Below, in pieces: positions 36,845 to 46,365 of a stretch of 64,000 nucleotides of DNA. The position numbers and the translations under genes were made by a program. How positions within the stretch are numbered: position 1 is the stretch's first letter; each line of letters opens with the position of its first letter. Source of the DNA: Butyricicoccus sp. (GTDB taxonomy: Bacteria; Bacillota; Clostridia; Oscillospirales; Butyricicoccaceae); assembly GCA_020025885.1 (NCBI GenBank), contig JAHHRJ010000004.1, positions 6,501 through 70,500 of the forward strand, in the 5' to 3' direction. The notes beneath the pieces were generated by a model, which was given only the letters and a program-made list of their open reading frames with translations, did not search any database and was not told the DNA's origin.

Positions 36845-37309
36845 TTAATTTTCCACACCATTTGAAGTGCTTATCTTCTTATTTTTATGCCAAAAGGTGC
36901 GTACAATTGAAGATATGATCACAATACCAACTGCCATCGCACCTGCAATCTGAATGGTCTTAATGCACTCCGCCAGTGCCTCATCTGGTGTGCCGCGGAT
37001 ACTGAGCAGCATGGTGCGGTAAATGCCACCCCCTGGTACAAGGGGGATAATGCCTACTGCCAGAAAAACGATTGCAGGCGCACGCAAAAGCCGTGCAAAC
37101 ATCTCTGCATAGAGTGTCGTTGCTGCCGCCGCCACAAAGTACGCCAAAAGCTCTGCTTGGATCACATGCCTTGTGATTCCATATCCGAACCAGCATACAC
37201 ACCCTGCCACCGCTGCACAAATCAAATTGCGTCCGCGCACCTGAAACAACACCCCAAAGCATAAACTGGAGAGCCCGCTCATCAGGATTTGATATAAAAT
37301 CTGTGCCAT
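36845..37309 (-). CDS. ThrE-type exporter, C-terminal half (PF12821-like)
   Basis: 154 residues with four to five membrane segments. VFLAVGIIPLVPGGGIYRTM matches the second half of the threonine/serine exporter ThrE, which is split in many Firmicutes. It probably forms a complex with the product of the preceding gene, four bases upstream. Substrate is inferred from the family; serine or threonine is not proven. Confidence 0.82.
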   Translation of the reverse strand: MAQILYQILMSGLSSLCFGVLFQVRGRNLICAAVAGCVCWFGYGITRHVIQAELLAYFVAAAATTLYAEMFARLLRAPAIVFLAVGIIPLVPGGGIYRTMLLSIRGTPDEALAECIKTIQIAGAMAVGIVIISSIVRTFWHKNKKISTSNGVEN

Positions 37310-37313
37310 AAAA

Positions 37314-38096
37314 TCAAAACACCCCCAAAAGAAGCTGACTCATACTAAGCGGAATCGCCGCACCTGCCGCAATACCCGCCGCAATCAAAAGTGCCTCCGA
37401 AAAGCGGCTGATTCCTGCCATAAAATCGCCTGCAATCATATCTCGAATGGAGTTTGTCATCAAAAGTCCAGGAACAAGGGGCATGATCGAGCCAATAATC
37501 ACGACATCATAGTTGGAACTAACACCTGCCGCCGCACCAAGCAGTGCACAAAAGCTGATCCACATCCCACCAAATAAATTGGTGATAAGCGGATGCATTC
37601 CAAGTCGTCCGCTAAATAGAACAAAAATTTGAAGCAAAAAGCCGATCACAAATGCCAATAAGCCGGCGGCAAAGCTCCCGCCAAAAAGTAGCGTAAAAAA
37701 CATCGCACCGCCCCCACAGGCGCAATACAGCATTCGATTGGAGTATACTGAACATACATCGATCTCATGGATTTCTTTTTGAATCTGCTGATATGAAATC
37801 GGGCAAATGCAAACCGAACGACATAGATTATTGAGGGCATCCACCTTATTTAAATCTGTTCCACGCTGTGTGATGCGGCATGTCTGTGTAATGGTCTCGT
37901 CTGTTTCGTTCATGCAAATTGTGGCAATGATTGCGGTTGGAACCGCATAAACCTCAGCAGACTTTGCGCCATATGCCAAACAGACACGCGCAACGGATTC
38001 TTCCACACGATAAATTTCCGCACCGCAGGTCAACAGGCGCGCGCCGATCATCAGGGCAGCACTTAAAAGCTCCGTTCCTGACATGATATTGCTCAT
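37314..38096 (-). CDS. ThrE-type exporter, N-terminal half (PF06738-like)
   Basis: 260 residues from the ATG after GAGGGGG. The soluble N-terminal part (LLTCGAEIYRVEESVARVC, VYAVPTAIIATICM) matches the ThrE N-terminal domain, and about five membrane segments follow. It pairs with the next gene to rebuild the full ThrE layout. An open frame extends 26 codons upstream but has no ribosome site there. Confidence 0.84.
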   Translation of the reverse strand: MSNIMSGTELLSAALMIGARLLTCGAEIYRVEESVARVCLAYGAKSAEVYAVPTAIIATICMNETDETITQTCRITQRGTDLNKVDALNNLCRSVCICPISYQQIQKEIHEIDVCSVYSNRMLYCACGGGAMFFTLLFGGSFAAGLLAFVIGFLLQIFVLFSGRLGMHPLITNLFGGMWISFCALLGAAAGVSSNYDVVIIGSIMPLVPGLLMTNSIRDMIAGDFMAGISRFSEALLIAAGIAAGAAIPLSMSQLLLGVF

Positions 38097-38392
38097 CGTC
38101 TTCCCCCTCAATATTTTCTCCTTTTCAGGATATCGGTTTTTTTGCACAAAGTCAACTATGAAGCGCACATCCATTTATTTTTCACATAACATTTAAGGCA
38201 ACACCGCACAATGTCATCTGCGGCGCTTTGCGAAAATCGCTCTTGCTCAATTATACGGTATTGCCTTAATTCTATGCGTTCCGCAAACATTCCCTGCATA
38301 TGATTTCTCTGATCAGTTTTGCAAGTTTTGATGCTATGCTACCTCTTCCAAAATTTCTTGTCCAACAGCCAAAAAATTATGCATTCCTCTCC
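38097..38392. other. Intergenic region between the ThrE pair and the metK promoter
   Basis: About 300 bases without a gene. It contains the thrE upstream region, one short family-2 repeat (38193-38269) and A/T-rich sequence up to the metK promoter. I see no further element. Confidence 0.6.
38193..38269. repeat. 77-bp short copy of the TTAAGGCA repeat (family 2)
   Basis: Ends are TTAAGGCA and TGCCTTAA. The left arm (GGCAACACCGCACAATGTCA onward, then CTGCGGCGCTTTG) and right arm (CGAAAATCGCTCTTG then ATACGGTATTGCC) equal the two outer parts of 54053-54216 in reverse orientation. The middle is missing, so this looks like an internal-deletion derivative. Confidence 0.75.
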
Positions 38393-38421
38393 TTGACAAA
38401 TATTGACTGACACAGTATAAT
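38393..38421 (+). promoter_or_regulatory. Sigma-A promoter of metK
   Basis: TTGACA (38393-38398), 17 bases, TATAAT (38416-38421), a full consensus match. Start near 38428, ahead of the SAM riboswitch. Confidence 0.88.
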
Positions 38422-38446
38422 ATAGGCAAATCAAAACAACTGCATA

Positions 38447-38541
38447 CCTTATCAAGAGTGGTGGAGGGATCGGCCCTATGAAGCCCGGCAACCTGCAAAG
38501 TGTAAGGTGCCAAATCCGGCGGTAGTATCGTAAAGATGAGG
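38447..38541 (+). ncRNA. SAM-I (S-box) riboswitch aptamer
   Basis: The conserved S-box core is present: CTTATCAAGAGTGGTGGAGG, then CGGCCCTATGAAGCCCGGCA, ACC, GGTGCCAAATCC and GATGAGG. P1 pairs CCTTATC (38447-38453) with GATGAGG (38535-38541). It binds S-adenosylmethionine and controls the following terminator, so metK is switched off when its product is plentiful. Confidence 0.93.
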
Positions 38542-38559
38542 CTGAACTAGCTAACTGTG

Positions 38560-38590
38560 CTCCCGCTGTGTAAGCGGGAGTTTTTCTTTT
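38560..38590 (+). terminator. Expression-platform terminator of the SAM riboswitch
   Basis: CTCCCGCT/AGCGGGAG stem with GTGTA loop and a TTTTTCTTTT tail, 19 bases after the aptamer. Confidence 0.9.
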
Positions 38591-38632
38591 AAAATTTTTG
38601 AGGTATGCACCGACAAAGAAAGGATTTTGATT

Positions 38633-39820
38633 ATGGCAAGACATTTGTTTACTTCTGAGTCCGTTACCGAAGGACATCCGGACAAAATCTGTGACCAGAT
38701 TTCTGACGCAGTATTGGACGCCATCTACGCACAGGACCCAACCGCGCGCGTTGCTTGTGAGACCACAGTAACCACCGGTATCGTATCTGTTATGGGCGAA
38801 ATCACCACCAACTGCTATGTAGATATCCCGAAGGTTGCACGTGCTGTCATTCAGGATATCGGCTACACCCGCGCAAAGTATGGCTTTGACGCAAGCACCT
38901 GTGCTGTTGTAACTTCGATCGACGAACAGTCTGTCGATATCGCACTGGGCGTTGACAACTCCCTTGAACGCAAGGAAGGCGGCGAAGATGCTGCACTGGA
39001 AAACGGTGCTGGCGATCAGGGCATGATGTTTGGTTATGCCTGCGATGAGACCCCAGAGCTGATGCCGCTGCCGATCTCTCTGGCGCATAAGATGGCAAAG
39101 CGTCTAACCGAAGTACGTAAGAATGGCACCCTTTCCTACCTGCGTCCAGACGGCAAGACGCAGGTAACTGTTGAATATGATGACAACAATCGCCCGCTGC
39201 GTGTTGAGGCTGTTGTTGTTTCCTCTCAGCATGCACCAGAAGTTTCTCTTGAGCAGATCCGTGCAGATATATTCGAGCATGTCATTAAGACCACTGTACC
39301 AGCTGAACTGCTTGACAATCAGACCAAGATCTATGTAAACCCGACTGGACGCTTTGTAATTGGCGGACCACAGGGCGACTCTGGTCTGACGGGTCGTAAG
39401 ATCATCGTTGACACCTACGGTGGAATTGGTCGTCATGGCGGCGGTGCATTCTCCGGCAAGGATCCGACCAAGGTTGACCGTTCCGCAGCATATGCCGCTC
39501 GTTATGTGGCAAAGAACATTGTTGCTGCTGGTCTTGCTTCCCGTTGTGAGGTACAGCTTGCTTACGCGATCGGCGTTGCAAAGCCTGTCTCCATCATGGT
39601 TGATACCTTCGGCACTGGCAAGGTAGACGAAGCAACGCTGGAAGCTGCTGTTGAGAAGGTATTCGATCTGCGTCCGGCTGCTATTATCAAAACTCTGGAG
39701 CTGCGCCGCCCGATTTATCGCAAGCTCGCAGCATACGGCCATATGGGTCGTGAAGACCTCGGCGTTCGCTGGGAGGATACTGACCGCACAGATGCACTTC
39801 GTGCAGCTGTTAAAGTGTAA
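38633..39820 (+). CDS. metK: S-adenosylmethionine synthetase
   Basis: 395 residues. MetK makes SAM from methionine and [35 protein letters not shown] and the P-loop-like [16 protein letters not shown] are the family signatures. The ATG at 38633 follows AAAGGATTTTGATT; a TTG two codons earlier is less likely. It is under SAM-riboswitch control and is a monocistronic unit with a strong terminator. Confidence 0.96.
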   Translation: MARHLFTSESVTEGHPDKICDQISDAVLDAIYAQDPTARVACETTVTTGIVSVMGEITTNCYVDIPKVARAVIQDIGYTRAKYGFDASTCAVVTSIDEQSVDIALGVDNSLERKEGGEDAALENGAGDQGMMFGYACDETPELMPLPISLAHKMAKRLTEVRKNGTLSYLRPDGKTQVTVEYDDNNRPLRVEAVVVSSQHAPEVSLEQIRADIFEHVIKTTVPAELLDNQTKIYVNPTGRFVIGGPQGDSGLTGRKIIVDTYGGIGRHGGGAFSGKDPTKVDRSAAYAARYVAKNIVAAGLASRCEVQLAYAIGVAKPVSIMVDTFGTGKVDEATLEAAVEKVFDLRPAAIIKTLELRRPIYRKLAAYGHMGREDLGVRWEDTDRTDALRAAVKV

Positions 39821-39845
39821 TAATTGAAATTTCCAACATATCAAC

Positions 39846-39880
39846 GGGGCTGGAAACCTTTGAGTTTCCAGCCCCTCTTT
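39846..39880 (+). terminator. Intrinsic terminator after metK
   Basis: Twelve-base-pair perfect stem (GGGGCTGGAAAC/GTTTCCAGCCCC) and a TCTTTTTC tail. Confidence 0.92.
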
Positions 39881-39928
39881 TTCGTATAAAACAAATTGTA
39901 TTTAACTTAGATTGTTTTATAACACGGT

Positions 39929-42900
39929 TTAAAGCGTTCCAGAAGAATCCATTGTGCTTGCCTTCGTGCCTGTCTGAACTGCCTGCTTGAACGTGTTAAC
40001 TGCATGTCCCAGCACCTTTGCAGCCTCTGTCACTTCGCTCTGCTGCGTAACTGTATCCTTCGCCTCTGCTGCAACTTTGATTGCAAGCTCCAGTTCATTC
40101 ATCACCTCTGTGCGCACAAACTGCTGATCCTTGTCTACCTGATCGGCACTCAGATTGCTTACAACAACTTTCTTCTTTGCAAACTCTGCCGCCTCAATTG
40201 CGGTATCAATTTCAGAGGTATCCAGTGAGTCATATTGCTTGGTTCCTACCTCGATTGCACTCTTAAATTCTTCTATTGCCTGCTCCAGTGCCTCTCTAAC
40301 TTCTGTCACGCCATCTTCATCCACAGCTGTGTTTTTTGCTGCAACACTTCCCTTTCGAATTGCTGTATCCAAAGCTTCCATCGCCAGGGTCGTAACAAAT
40401 TTCTGCCCCTGATCTACTTCATTTGCACTCAAATCAAGCACCATGATATCCTGTTTTACTTCATTCGCAGCTTCAATCGCAAGATCAATCTCAGAAGTAT
40501 TCATAGCTTGTGTAAACAGCTGCTGGTTGCTGTCGCGATACTTCTCCATATACGCCTTATCTCTATTGCTAATCAGTTTCTTTTGTGCCAGCTTACCAAG
40601 CGATTCGTCAAATTTTTTCTTATAGTCCTCAAAACCATTTGGATACATTTCTTTCAATTCTTGTGCTGTAAACGGAACCATTGTGCCTTTTGTAGAGAAT
40701 CCAGCCCCGATAGGCTTTTCATAATAGTGTGCAATCGGTGCATCCAGCTGTGGGGAACGCAGACCGCCCTCTACTGTTTGCTCCTTACCCGGATTCGAAA
40801 TTTTCAGATATGGATCATCAATCACACTTGGCGCTGTTCCATTTGTTGCCCATACATCCAACTGCTCTAAAAGCGCCTGAACAAACATATTTGAGTTATA
40901 GTCACTCATTACTTGATCCTGATTAAAGGTCGGGAACAAGTCACGCGCTGGATATCCCATCCGTGTGAGAATATCATTGTGTGGGAATGTAGGTGATGCC
41001 GGATCAGAGTGTGGTGCACCTGCAATTTCATAGAGTGCAAACAAGCTGTCTTCATCTACATGGTTACCTTCTGTTGGACGGAATTCTGTATTAAAGTCCG
41101 CCTGAGAGGTGACATACATTACTGGCACGCCCAAATTCTTACCAACAAACATATCGTTATGATTCTTTGCTGTTGCAGTTGCATCAGACTGATTGATTTT
41201 GTTTGCAGGATATGTGCCAACCACATTCATAAATCCATCATATGGCAGCTTCTGATTATTGTCCCGCAGGAACTCCATAAAACGGAAATATTCATTCATA
41301 TAGAAGCCGCTCTGGCTCTGTCCAAAGAGATAAACCTTCTTGACATCAACATTTTTACCTAAGATACCATCTGTATTCTCCTTGAGCGCATAGCCCATCT
41401 GGCTGAAGATATCCCATACCAGACCGATATCTGTGGTGGGCAGTTCGCTTGCATTGACCCAGAACTTCTTGTAGGCTTCTTCTGCACTCTGTCCATTTTT
41501 CTTGTCAATTTTATAGCTGCTGTACAAGAAAGTGTTTGGACTTGCCCAGCTCAAAGCATTATAGCGTGCATCAAACCGCTGAAGTGCATTGACACATACC
41601 GGTTTAGATGTAATGCCGACATATGCTGCTCCTTTCTCCATAATCATTCCGTATGCTCTGCGCCACAATGCTTCATTATCATACTTGTCGCTGGCATTGA
41701 GGATATCAACATAAACTCTGCCATTGAAATCACTCGGATTTTCCGGAGTTCGAACTAGGATACGGTTGGTATATGGCAGTCCACTTTCACGAACCATCAA
41801 GCGGTTATCCGATGCAATATCATAAAGGTTTGCATCACCGGAAACAAAGTATTCCTTTTCTGTGTATTTCACAGATAATTTATCATCTTGTCCATTCTTA
41901 TCGACTTGTCCACTCTTATCGACATATTGAATGGTACCATCTTCATTCAGCTGGAGCGCTGGCATCCAAACAGGTGCTTTTGAATCCCAATCCGGATCAG
42001 CTACACTCACACTCATCGCTGTAGAGTCAAAAATCTCCTTGCTATCTACATTTTGCCACTCAATCTTTGCAGGCTTCTTGGTCTGGCTTTTCACAATTTC
42101 TGTGTCCTGATGACCAAATGCAGAGGTGTTCTTGCTCCACGCAATGAACTTATTGTAATCATCCTGTGTGATATAGCGGTTATTTAGTGCTGCATCAGCA
42201 CTTTCTTTAAACTCCGACAGATAGTTTGCATATTTTGCTTCTGATGTTTCGCCTTCATAGCGCGCATTCAGCTGCTTATCTGTAAAATGCACCATGCTTC
42301 CTTCCAGTGCAAAGTCACTATCATTGATATACGCATAATAGGTTGCCAATGGTGCATCTATTCTAGGACTGCGCAAACCGCCCTTTGCATTTCCATATGC
42401 ATCAAGAGCAGGCTTTTGCTGATCGTTATCACTGACCTGAATCCAATGATCCTGACCATTTGGTGCAGCAATATTATTGCGCGCCCAATCGTCCAAGTTC
42501 ACAAGTGCCGCACTTACAAACTCATCCAAATGCACATCGCCTTCTACATGATTGCCCTGATACTTCTTCGTATCACGGGAGGTACCTTCCGAACCAGCCT
42601 TTGCATTCGCCTTGGCAATCTCAAAGTTATTTGGAATGACTGGCGAAGTTGGGTCTGCATGCGGGGCACCAGCTACTTCATACAGACGGAATTTCCAATC
42701 AGCGTCATTTTTGTCCTCAAGCATTGGATAGTAACCATCCTGAATACGCTTTCTGGCCTCAGCTTCACCCATCATAACCATATATGGTTCAGCTGTTTTG
42801 GGCCAGCCTACGTTTTGAATCTTGACACCAGTTGATAACTCTGTAGGTGTCGCGCCAACGACATTGAAATATCCATCATAAATATCCTTACCATTCAGGA

Positions 42901-44854
42901 TATTATTCAAATATGGATAGAATGTCATCAGGTATGTCTGCAGGTAGAAACCAGACTGGCTCTGTCCCAACAAGTAAGTGCGTCCATCATCCTTAACTTT
43001 CTGTCCCAGCTCTGCACCAAAGAGATCCTGCGGCCGTTCCTTAATCACTGTACCCAACTGAGACAGCATATCCCAAAATAGACCGTTTTCCTGAGAATCC
43101 GGATCATTGTTGTCTACCAGCCAATCAATATCAGCATAGCGCTCCGCATCAAAATTCTTCAGCGCCTGTGCTGTAATTGTCTTAGAAGTGATACCAATAT
43201 AGATATCGCCGTTCTTCATAATATGCTCATAGCTGCGACGGAAGATATCCTCCAGATCATAACCCGCAGAAGCGTTGAGAATATCCACATAAACATTGCC
43301 AGAGAATTTCTCTGGATTCTCAGGATAATGAATCAGCAAACGTGTTGTGTAATCGACATTCGGTGTCTTGATTACTGGCACATTTACACCTCGATTAGAT
43401 AAGGTATAAACATTTGCCCTGCCAGACATAAAAATTTCTTTCTCCCCAAAGCCATATCGATCAGCAATCTTATCGATTTCACCCACTGAGCAATACACAG
43501 AGCTGAACGGATGACTCCCCACTTCTTCACCATGCTTATGATTGTGCATGTCCTCTGCATATGGGATCTCTTGTAAACGGAAACCGTCACGCTCGTCGAT
43601 CGCCATCATTGTACGCACAATTTCATTGGCATGTGGGCTGACTTGGTCATCGCTGCTGCCACTGCTGTTGCCGTTGCTGCTACCACTACTGCTACTATTC
43701 TCCTTGACCGGCTTTTTATCTTCATTCTTATCTTTCGTATGTAATTTTCCTGCTACGTTTACAGTAACATCCCCACGAATGACAAGATCCTTCGGCTTGG
43801 TTTCAATCTGAGTGCCTGATGCATTGACTTCTATCGTATCGACCTTGCATTGTCCCTTAATGGAAACATTTTCACCATCGATTATCAAGCGAGCAGCCTT
43901 GGAATCTTTATCAAGTGTTACTACAGCATTATCTGTCTTCACATGCACAGTTTCTAAATTGCCGGCTGTTATATTGACATTCCCCTGTACAACAGTTTCC
44001 TGCTTCACAGTAACATTCTTGAGTTCCGCACCATTCTCTGCCCCCTGTGTAACATACAAGCGACCACTAACAGTTGCATCCGACAATGTTACACCGGCAG
44101 TATTGATTACAACATTACCCTGCACATTATTACCAGTTTCATTTTTCTGTACAAGCAATGCCACTGCATTATCAATTACTGTAACAGCTTCTGCACGAGT
44201 TGCATTTGCACGAGGCTCAAATGTCCCGCTACCCTTACCGTTCATCCAACCATTGTCTACCACTGCACTAACAGCCCCAGCTGCCCAACTTGAAACTGTA
44301 TTGCCATCTTCAAACTTGCCAAGTGTTGCACTTGATCCCTGATTCAGACTGAATACACGTGCAATCGCGACTGCCATCTCCTCACGGCTAATAAAACTAT
44401 TTGGACGAATATTTTTGTCTTTATCGCCAACAGTTAATCCCAACGCAACCGCACGAGATAAATCTTTGGCATACCATGCATTGGGATCTACATCTCCAAA
44501 CTGCGTAAGATCAGCTGTTTGACTTCCACCCCATATACGTCCCAAAATTGCAAAAAATTCCACACGAGTAAGCTGCTTGTTTGGAACAAAATTTTGTGCA
44601 TCTACACCATTTACAATTCCAAGCTCACTCCATCGTGAAACTTGCTTTTCTGCCCAGTGACCTGCCATATCCACAAAAGATACAGTATTTCCTGCCGCCA
44701 TGATACTTTGTTCTAACTTTTGTGGTTCAGCCGTTAATGCACGCGCAGCGCCACCAGACGCACTGAGAACTAATGAAGTAGCAATCGCAGAAGCTGTAAG
44801 CCGCTTTGCCATCGGTTTTCCTACCATACTCACTGAAATTCTTTTTTTTGCCAT
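39929..44854 (-). CDS. Giant S-layer protein with two tandem alpha/beta-hydrolase domains
   Basis: 1641 residues. A signal peptide (about 1-40) is followed by three SLH repeats (about 57-235) and a beta-helix-like Val/Asn/Thr-rich region (245-370). A Ser/Gly/Asn linker (385-402) leads to two related hydrolase domains, about 470-860 and 1000-1400. Each has GQSQSGFY (candidate nucleophiles Ser632 and Ser1180) and EVAGAPHADPTSP or EIAGAPHSDPASP (His732, His1282). The C-terminus holds two 87-residue helical repeats (about 1453-1539 and 1546-1631). It is probably an exported, wall-anchored esterase-like protein. Substrate unknown. Confidence 0.8.
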   Translation of the reverse strand: MAKKRISVSMVGKPMAKRLTASAIATSLVLSASGGAARALTAEPQKLEQSIMAAGNTVSFVDMAGHWAEKQVSRWSELGIVNGVDAQNFVPNKQLTRVEFFAILGRIWGGSQTADLTQFGDVDPNAWYAKDLSRAVALGLTVGDKDKNIRPNSFISREEMAVAIARVFSLNQGSSATLGKFEDGNTVSSWAAGAVSAVVDNGWMNGKGSGTFEPRANATRAEAVTVIDNAVALLVQKNETGNNVQGNVVINTAGVTLSDATVSGRLYVTQGAENGAELKNVTVKQETVVQGNVNITAGNLETVHVKTDNAVVTLDKDSKAARLIIDGENVSIKGQCKVDTIEVNASGTQIETKPKDLVIRGDVTVNVAGKLHTKDKNEDKKPVKENSSSSGSSNGNSSGSSDDQVSPHANEIVRTMMAIDERDGFRLQEIPYAEDMHNHKHGEEVGSHPFSSVYCSVGEIDKIADRYGFGEKEIFMSGRANVYTLSNRGVNVPVIKTPNVDYTTRLLIHYPENPEKFSGNVYVDILNASAGYDLEDIFRRSYEHIMKNGDIYIGITSKTITAQALKNFDAERYADIDWLVDNNDPDSQENGLFWDMLSQLGTVIKERPQDLFGAELGQKVKDDGRTYLLGQSQSGFYLQTYLMTFYPYLNNILNGKDIYDGYFNVVGATPTELSTGVKIQNVGWPKTAEPYMVMMGEAEARKRIQDGYYPMLEDKNDADWKFRLYEVAGAPHADPTSPVIPNNFEIAKANAKAGSEGTSRDTKKYQGNHVEGDVHLDEFVSAALVNLDDWARNNIAAPNGQDHWIQVSDNDQQKPALDAYGNAKGGLRSPRIDAPLATYYAYINDSDFALEGSMVHFTDKQLNARYEGETSEAKYANYLSEFKESADAALNNRYITQDDYNKFIAWSKNTSAFGHQDTEIVKSQTKKPAKIEWQNVDSKEIFDSTAMSVSVADPDWDSKAPVWMPALQLNEDGTIQYVDKSGQVDKNGQDDKLSVKYTEKEYFVSGDANLYDIASDNRLMVRESGLPYTNRILVRTPENPSDFNGRVYVDILNASDKYDNEALWRRAYGMIMEKGAAYVGITSKPVCVNALQRFDARYNALSWASPNTFLYSSYKIDKKNGQSAEEAYKKFWVNASELPTTDIGLVWDIFSQMGYALKENTDGILGKNVDVKKVYLFGQSQSGFYMNEYFRFMEFLRDNNQKLPYDGFMNVVGTYPANKINQSDATATAKNHNDMFVGKNLGVPVMYVTSQADFNTEFRPTEGNHVDEDSLFALYEIAGAPHSDPASPTFPHNDILTRMGYPARDLFPTFNQDQVMSDYNSNMFVQALLEQLDVWATNGTAPSVIDDPYLKISNPGKEQTVEGGLRSPQLDAPIAHYYEKPIGAGFSTKGTMVPFTAQELKEMYPNGFEDYKKKFDESLGKLAQKKLISNRDKAYMEKYRDSNQQLFTQAMNTSEIDLAIEAANEVKQDIMVLDLSANEVDQGQKFVTTLAMEALDTAIRKGSVAAKNTAVDEDGVTEVREALEQAIEEFKSAIEVGTKQYDSLDTSEIDTAIEAAEFAKKKVVVSNLSADQVDKDQQFVRTEVMNELELAIKVAAEAKDTVTQQSEVTEAAKVLGHAVNTFKQAVQTGTKASTMDSSGTL

Positions 44855-45153
44855 CTATGAATCTTCCCTTCATTTGCTACTATACATATACCAATTTCCC
44901 CCTTGTATCATTGCGTTGCGGAGGCGTATAACTTCTATTTATTATAACAATTTGCAATTTCAGCGTCAATAATTGTTGCGTAGAAAATCGACTTTTGTTT
45001 GTTTCCCACTAATTTTATCTTTTTTGTTTGTATGTATTACACAAATCAAATCTGATGATTTTATATCAAAACTACATTTTTGCAATTTTTGTATATTCAG
45101 TATCTTGTTCGCCTTCACAAAAGCTTATACTTTTTCATAAAGCATAGGTTATT
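44855..45153. other. Intergenic region upstream of the giant S-layer gene
   Basis: About 300 A/T-rich bases. They hold the S-layer gene promoter and leader and the tail region of the reductase gene. A weak hairpin (GCTTTAT/ATAAGC near 45118-45145) might end the reductase transcript. No gene is visible. Confidence 0.6.
44941..44969 (-). promoter_or_regulatory. Sigma-A promoter of the giant S-layer gene
   Basis: TTGACG (44969-44964), 17 bases, TATAAT (44946-44941), leaving a leader of about 80 bases. Confidence 0.8.
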
Positions 45154-46263
45154 TCATTCTGTTTTCCCATCATAAATGCAGTGCACCCCTTTATGCTCCA
45201 TCATGCCGCCCAGACAGCGCTTATTGCAACGGATACATCTGTGAATTTTTTCTGGGGTTCCTGCCGCGACCTTATTCACCCACTGCGGATCTGCCACAAG
45301 CTGGCGGCTCATTGCCGCACATTGTATACGGTTTTCTTTGAGCTGCTGCTCTACAAATTCTGGATGTACCAAGCCACCCACGCCGCAGATTGGAAGACTG
45401 GTATACTGACGCACCGCATCACAGAATTTCAGGAAACAGCCTTCCTCCGAAAAATATGGATGTTTTGCATTTGGAATGGTATCTTCCAAATTAGAATGGT
45501 TCGCGATTGCTACATGGAAGCTGTTCACTCCTGCTCTTTCCAATAGTGGTATAAAAATGCCTAGCTCCTCATACAGCACCCCAGCATTGCCATAATGTGG
45601 GTTTTCCTGTCGAACTCCCAGCTTGTAATCAATGGGATAATCGGGCAATTTGTCTCGGATTGCACGAATTGATTCCACAGCAAAACGTGCACGATTTTCA
45701 GCACTTCCACCATAGACATCGGTACGCTTATTAAACACAGAGGAGCTAAAACTGCCACACATGCGATCACCATGCACCTGCACCATATCAAATCCAGCTT
45801 TACGTGCAAGTACCGCCGCATCACCAAAGGCAGAAGTTATTTTCTGAATTTGTTTTACGGACATCTTGGAAATCAAAGGCTCTACCTGTGCATTGAGCAA
45901 GGGACGCAAGTCCTCCGGCTTAATTTTTTTACACAGCACACCAGGAATATATCGAATCATTGCTTTCCAGTTGGAATCAGACTGATGCAGCTGAGCACAG
46001 ATATAACACCCATGCTTATGGGCAATCGCCGTGAGCCTTTGATAATGGGCAAACCCTTTTTTGCTGTAAAGGCTGGGAACAAAGCGTGAGGGCAGCACAG
46101 GCACATCGCCTATAATAAGCATCGCGCATCCTCCCGCTGCAATGGCTTCCATTTTCTGAAAATATTCTTCTTCTGCAAGTCCCATAGATGTCGGTGCAAA
46201 AAAAATCCGATTCTTGAGTGTTAATGTTCCCAGTTGAATTGGGCTGAGCAATGTTTCAAACAT
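45154..46263 (-). CDS. Old-yellow-enzyme family reductase lacking the C-terminal FAD/NAD domain
   Basis: 369 residues. The TIM-barrel N-terminus LLSPIQLGTLTLKNRIFFAP, KAGFDMVQVHGD and the GGSAENRARFAVE stretch define the FMN-binding NADH:flavin oxidoreductase domain. The iron-sulfur cysteines are in HRCIRCNKRCLGG. The protein stops right after this cluster, so it lacks the second nucleotide-binding domain of the 2,4-dienoyl-CoA reductase group. Electrons must come from a partner. It follows a MarR regulator by about 100 bases on the same strand; substrate unknown. Confidence 0.82.
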   Translation of the reverse strand: MFETLLSPIQLGTLTLKNRIFFAPTSMGLAEEEYFQKMEAIAAGGCAMLIIGDVPVLPSRFVPSLYSKKGFAHYQRLTAIAHKHGCYICAQLHQSDSNWKAMIRYIPGVLCKKIKPEDLRPLLNAQVEPLISKMSVKQIQKITSAFGDAAVLARKAGFDMVQVHGDRMCGSFSSSVFNKRTDVYGGSAENRARFAVESIRAIRDKLPDYPIDYKLGVRQENPHYGNAGVLYEELGIFIPLLERAGVNSFHVAIANHSNLEDTIPNAKHPYFSEEGCFLKFCDAVRQYTSLPICGVGGLVHPEFVEQQLKENRIQCAAMSRQLVADPQWVNKVAAGTPEKIHRCIRCNKRCLGGMMEHKGVHCIYDGKTE

Positions 46264-46365
46264 AATCCTTTGTCTCCTTTTTCCAGCTGATTGTGGGATG
46301 GTTTTGTCCCCTATGACCCGTCATATCTATTTTTCTTGCTGGTTTTATAGTCACTTCTCATCCGT

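Noticed and set aside
38339..39088. 249-codon minus-strand frame over the metK promoter, riboswitch and 5' half of metK
   Set aside because: It is antisense to a SAM riboswitch and metK; no protein family is visible.
42287..42835. Plus-strand open frames within the giant S-layer gene
   Set aside because: They are antisense shadows of a continuous 1641-codon gene with domain structure.
39929..44854. A biosynthetic or defence gene cluster around the giant protein
   Set aside because: Neighbours are metK on one side and a reductase-regulator unit on the other, each with its own promoter; no nuclease, methylase, toxin or assembly-line gene is present.
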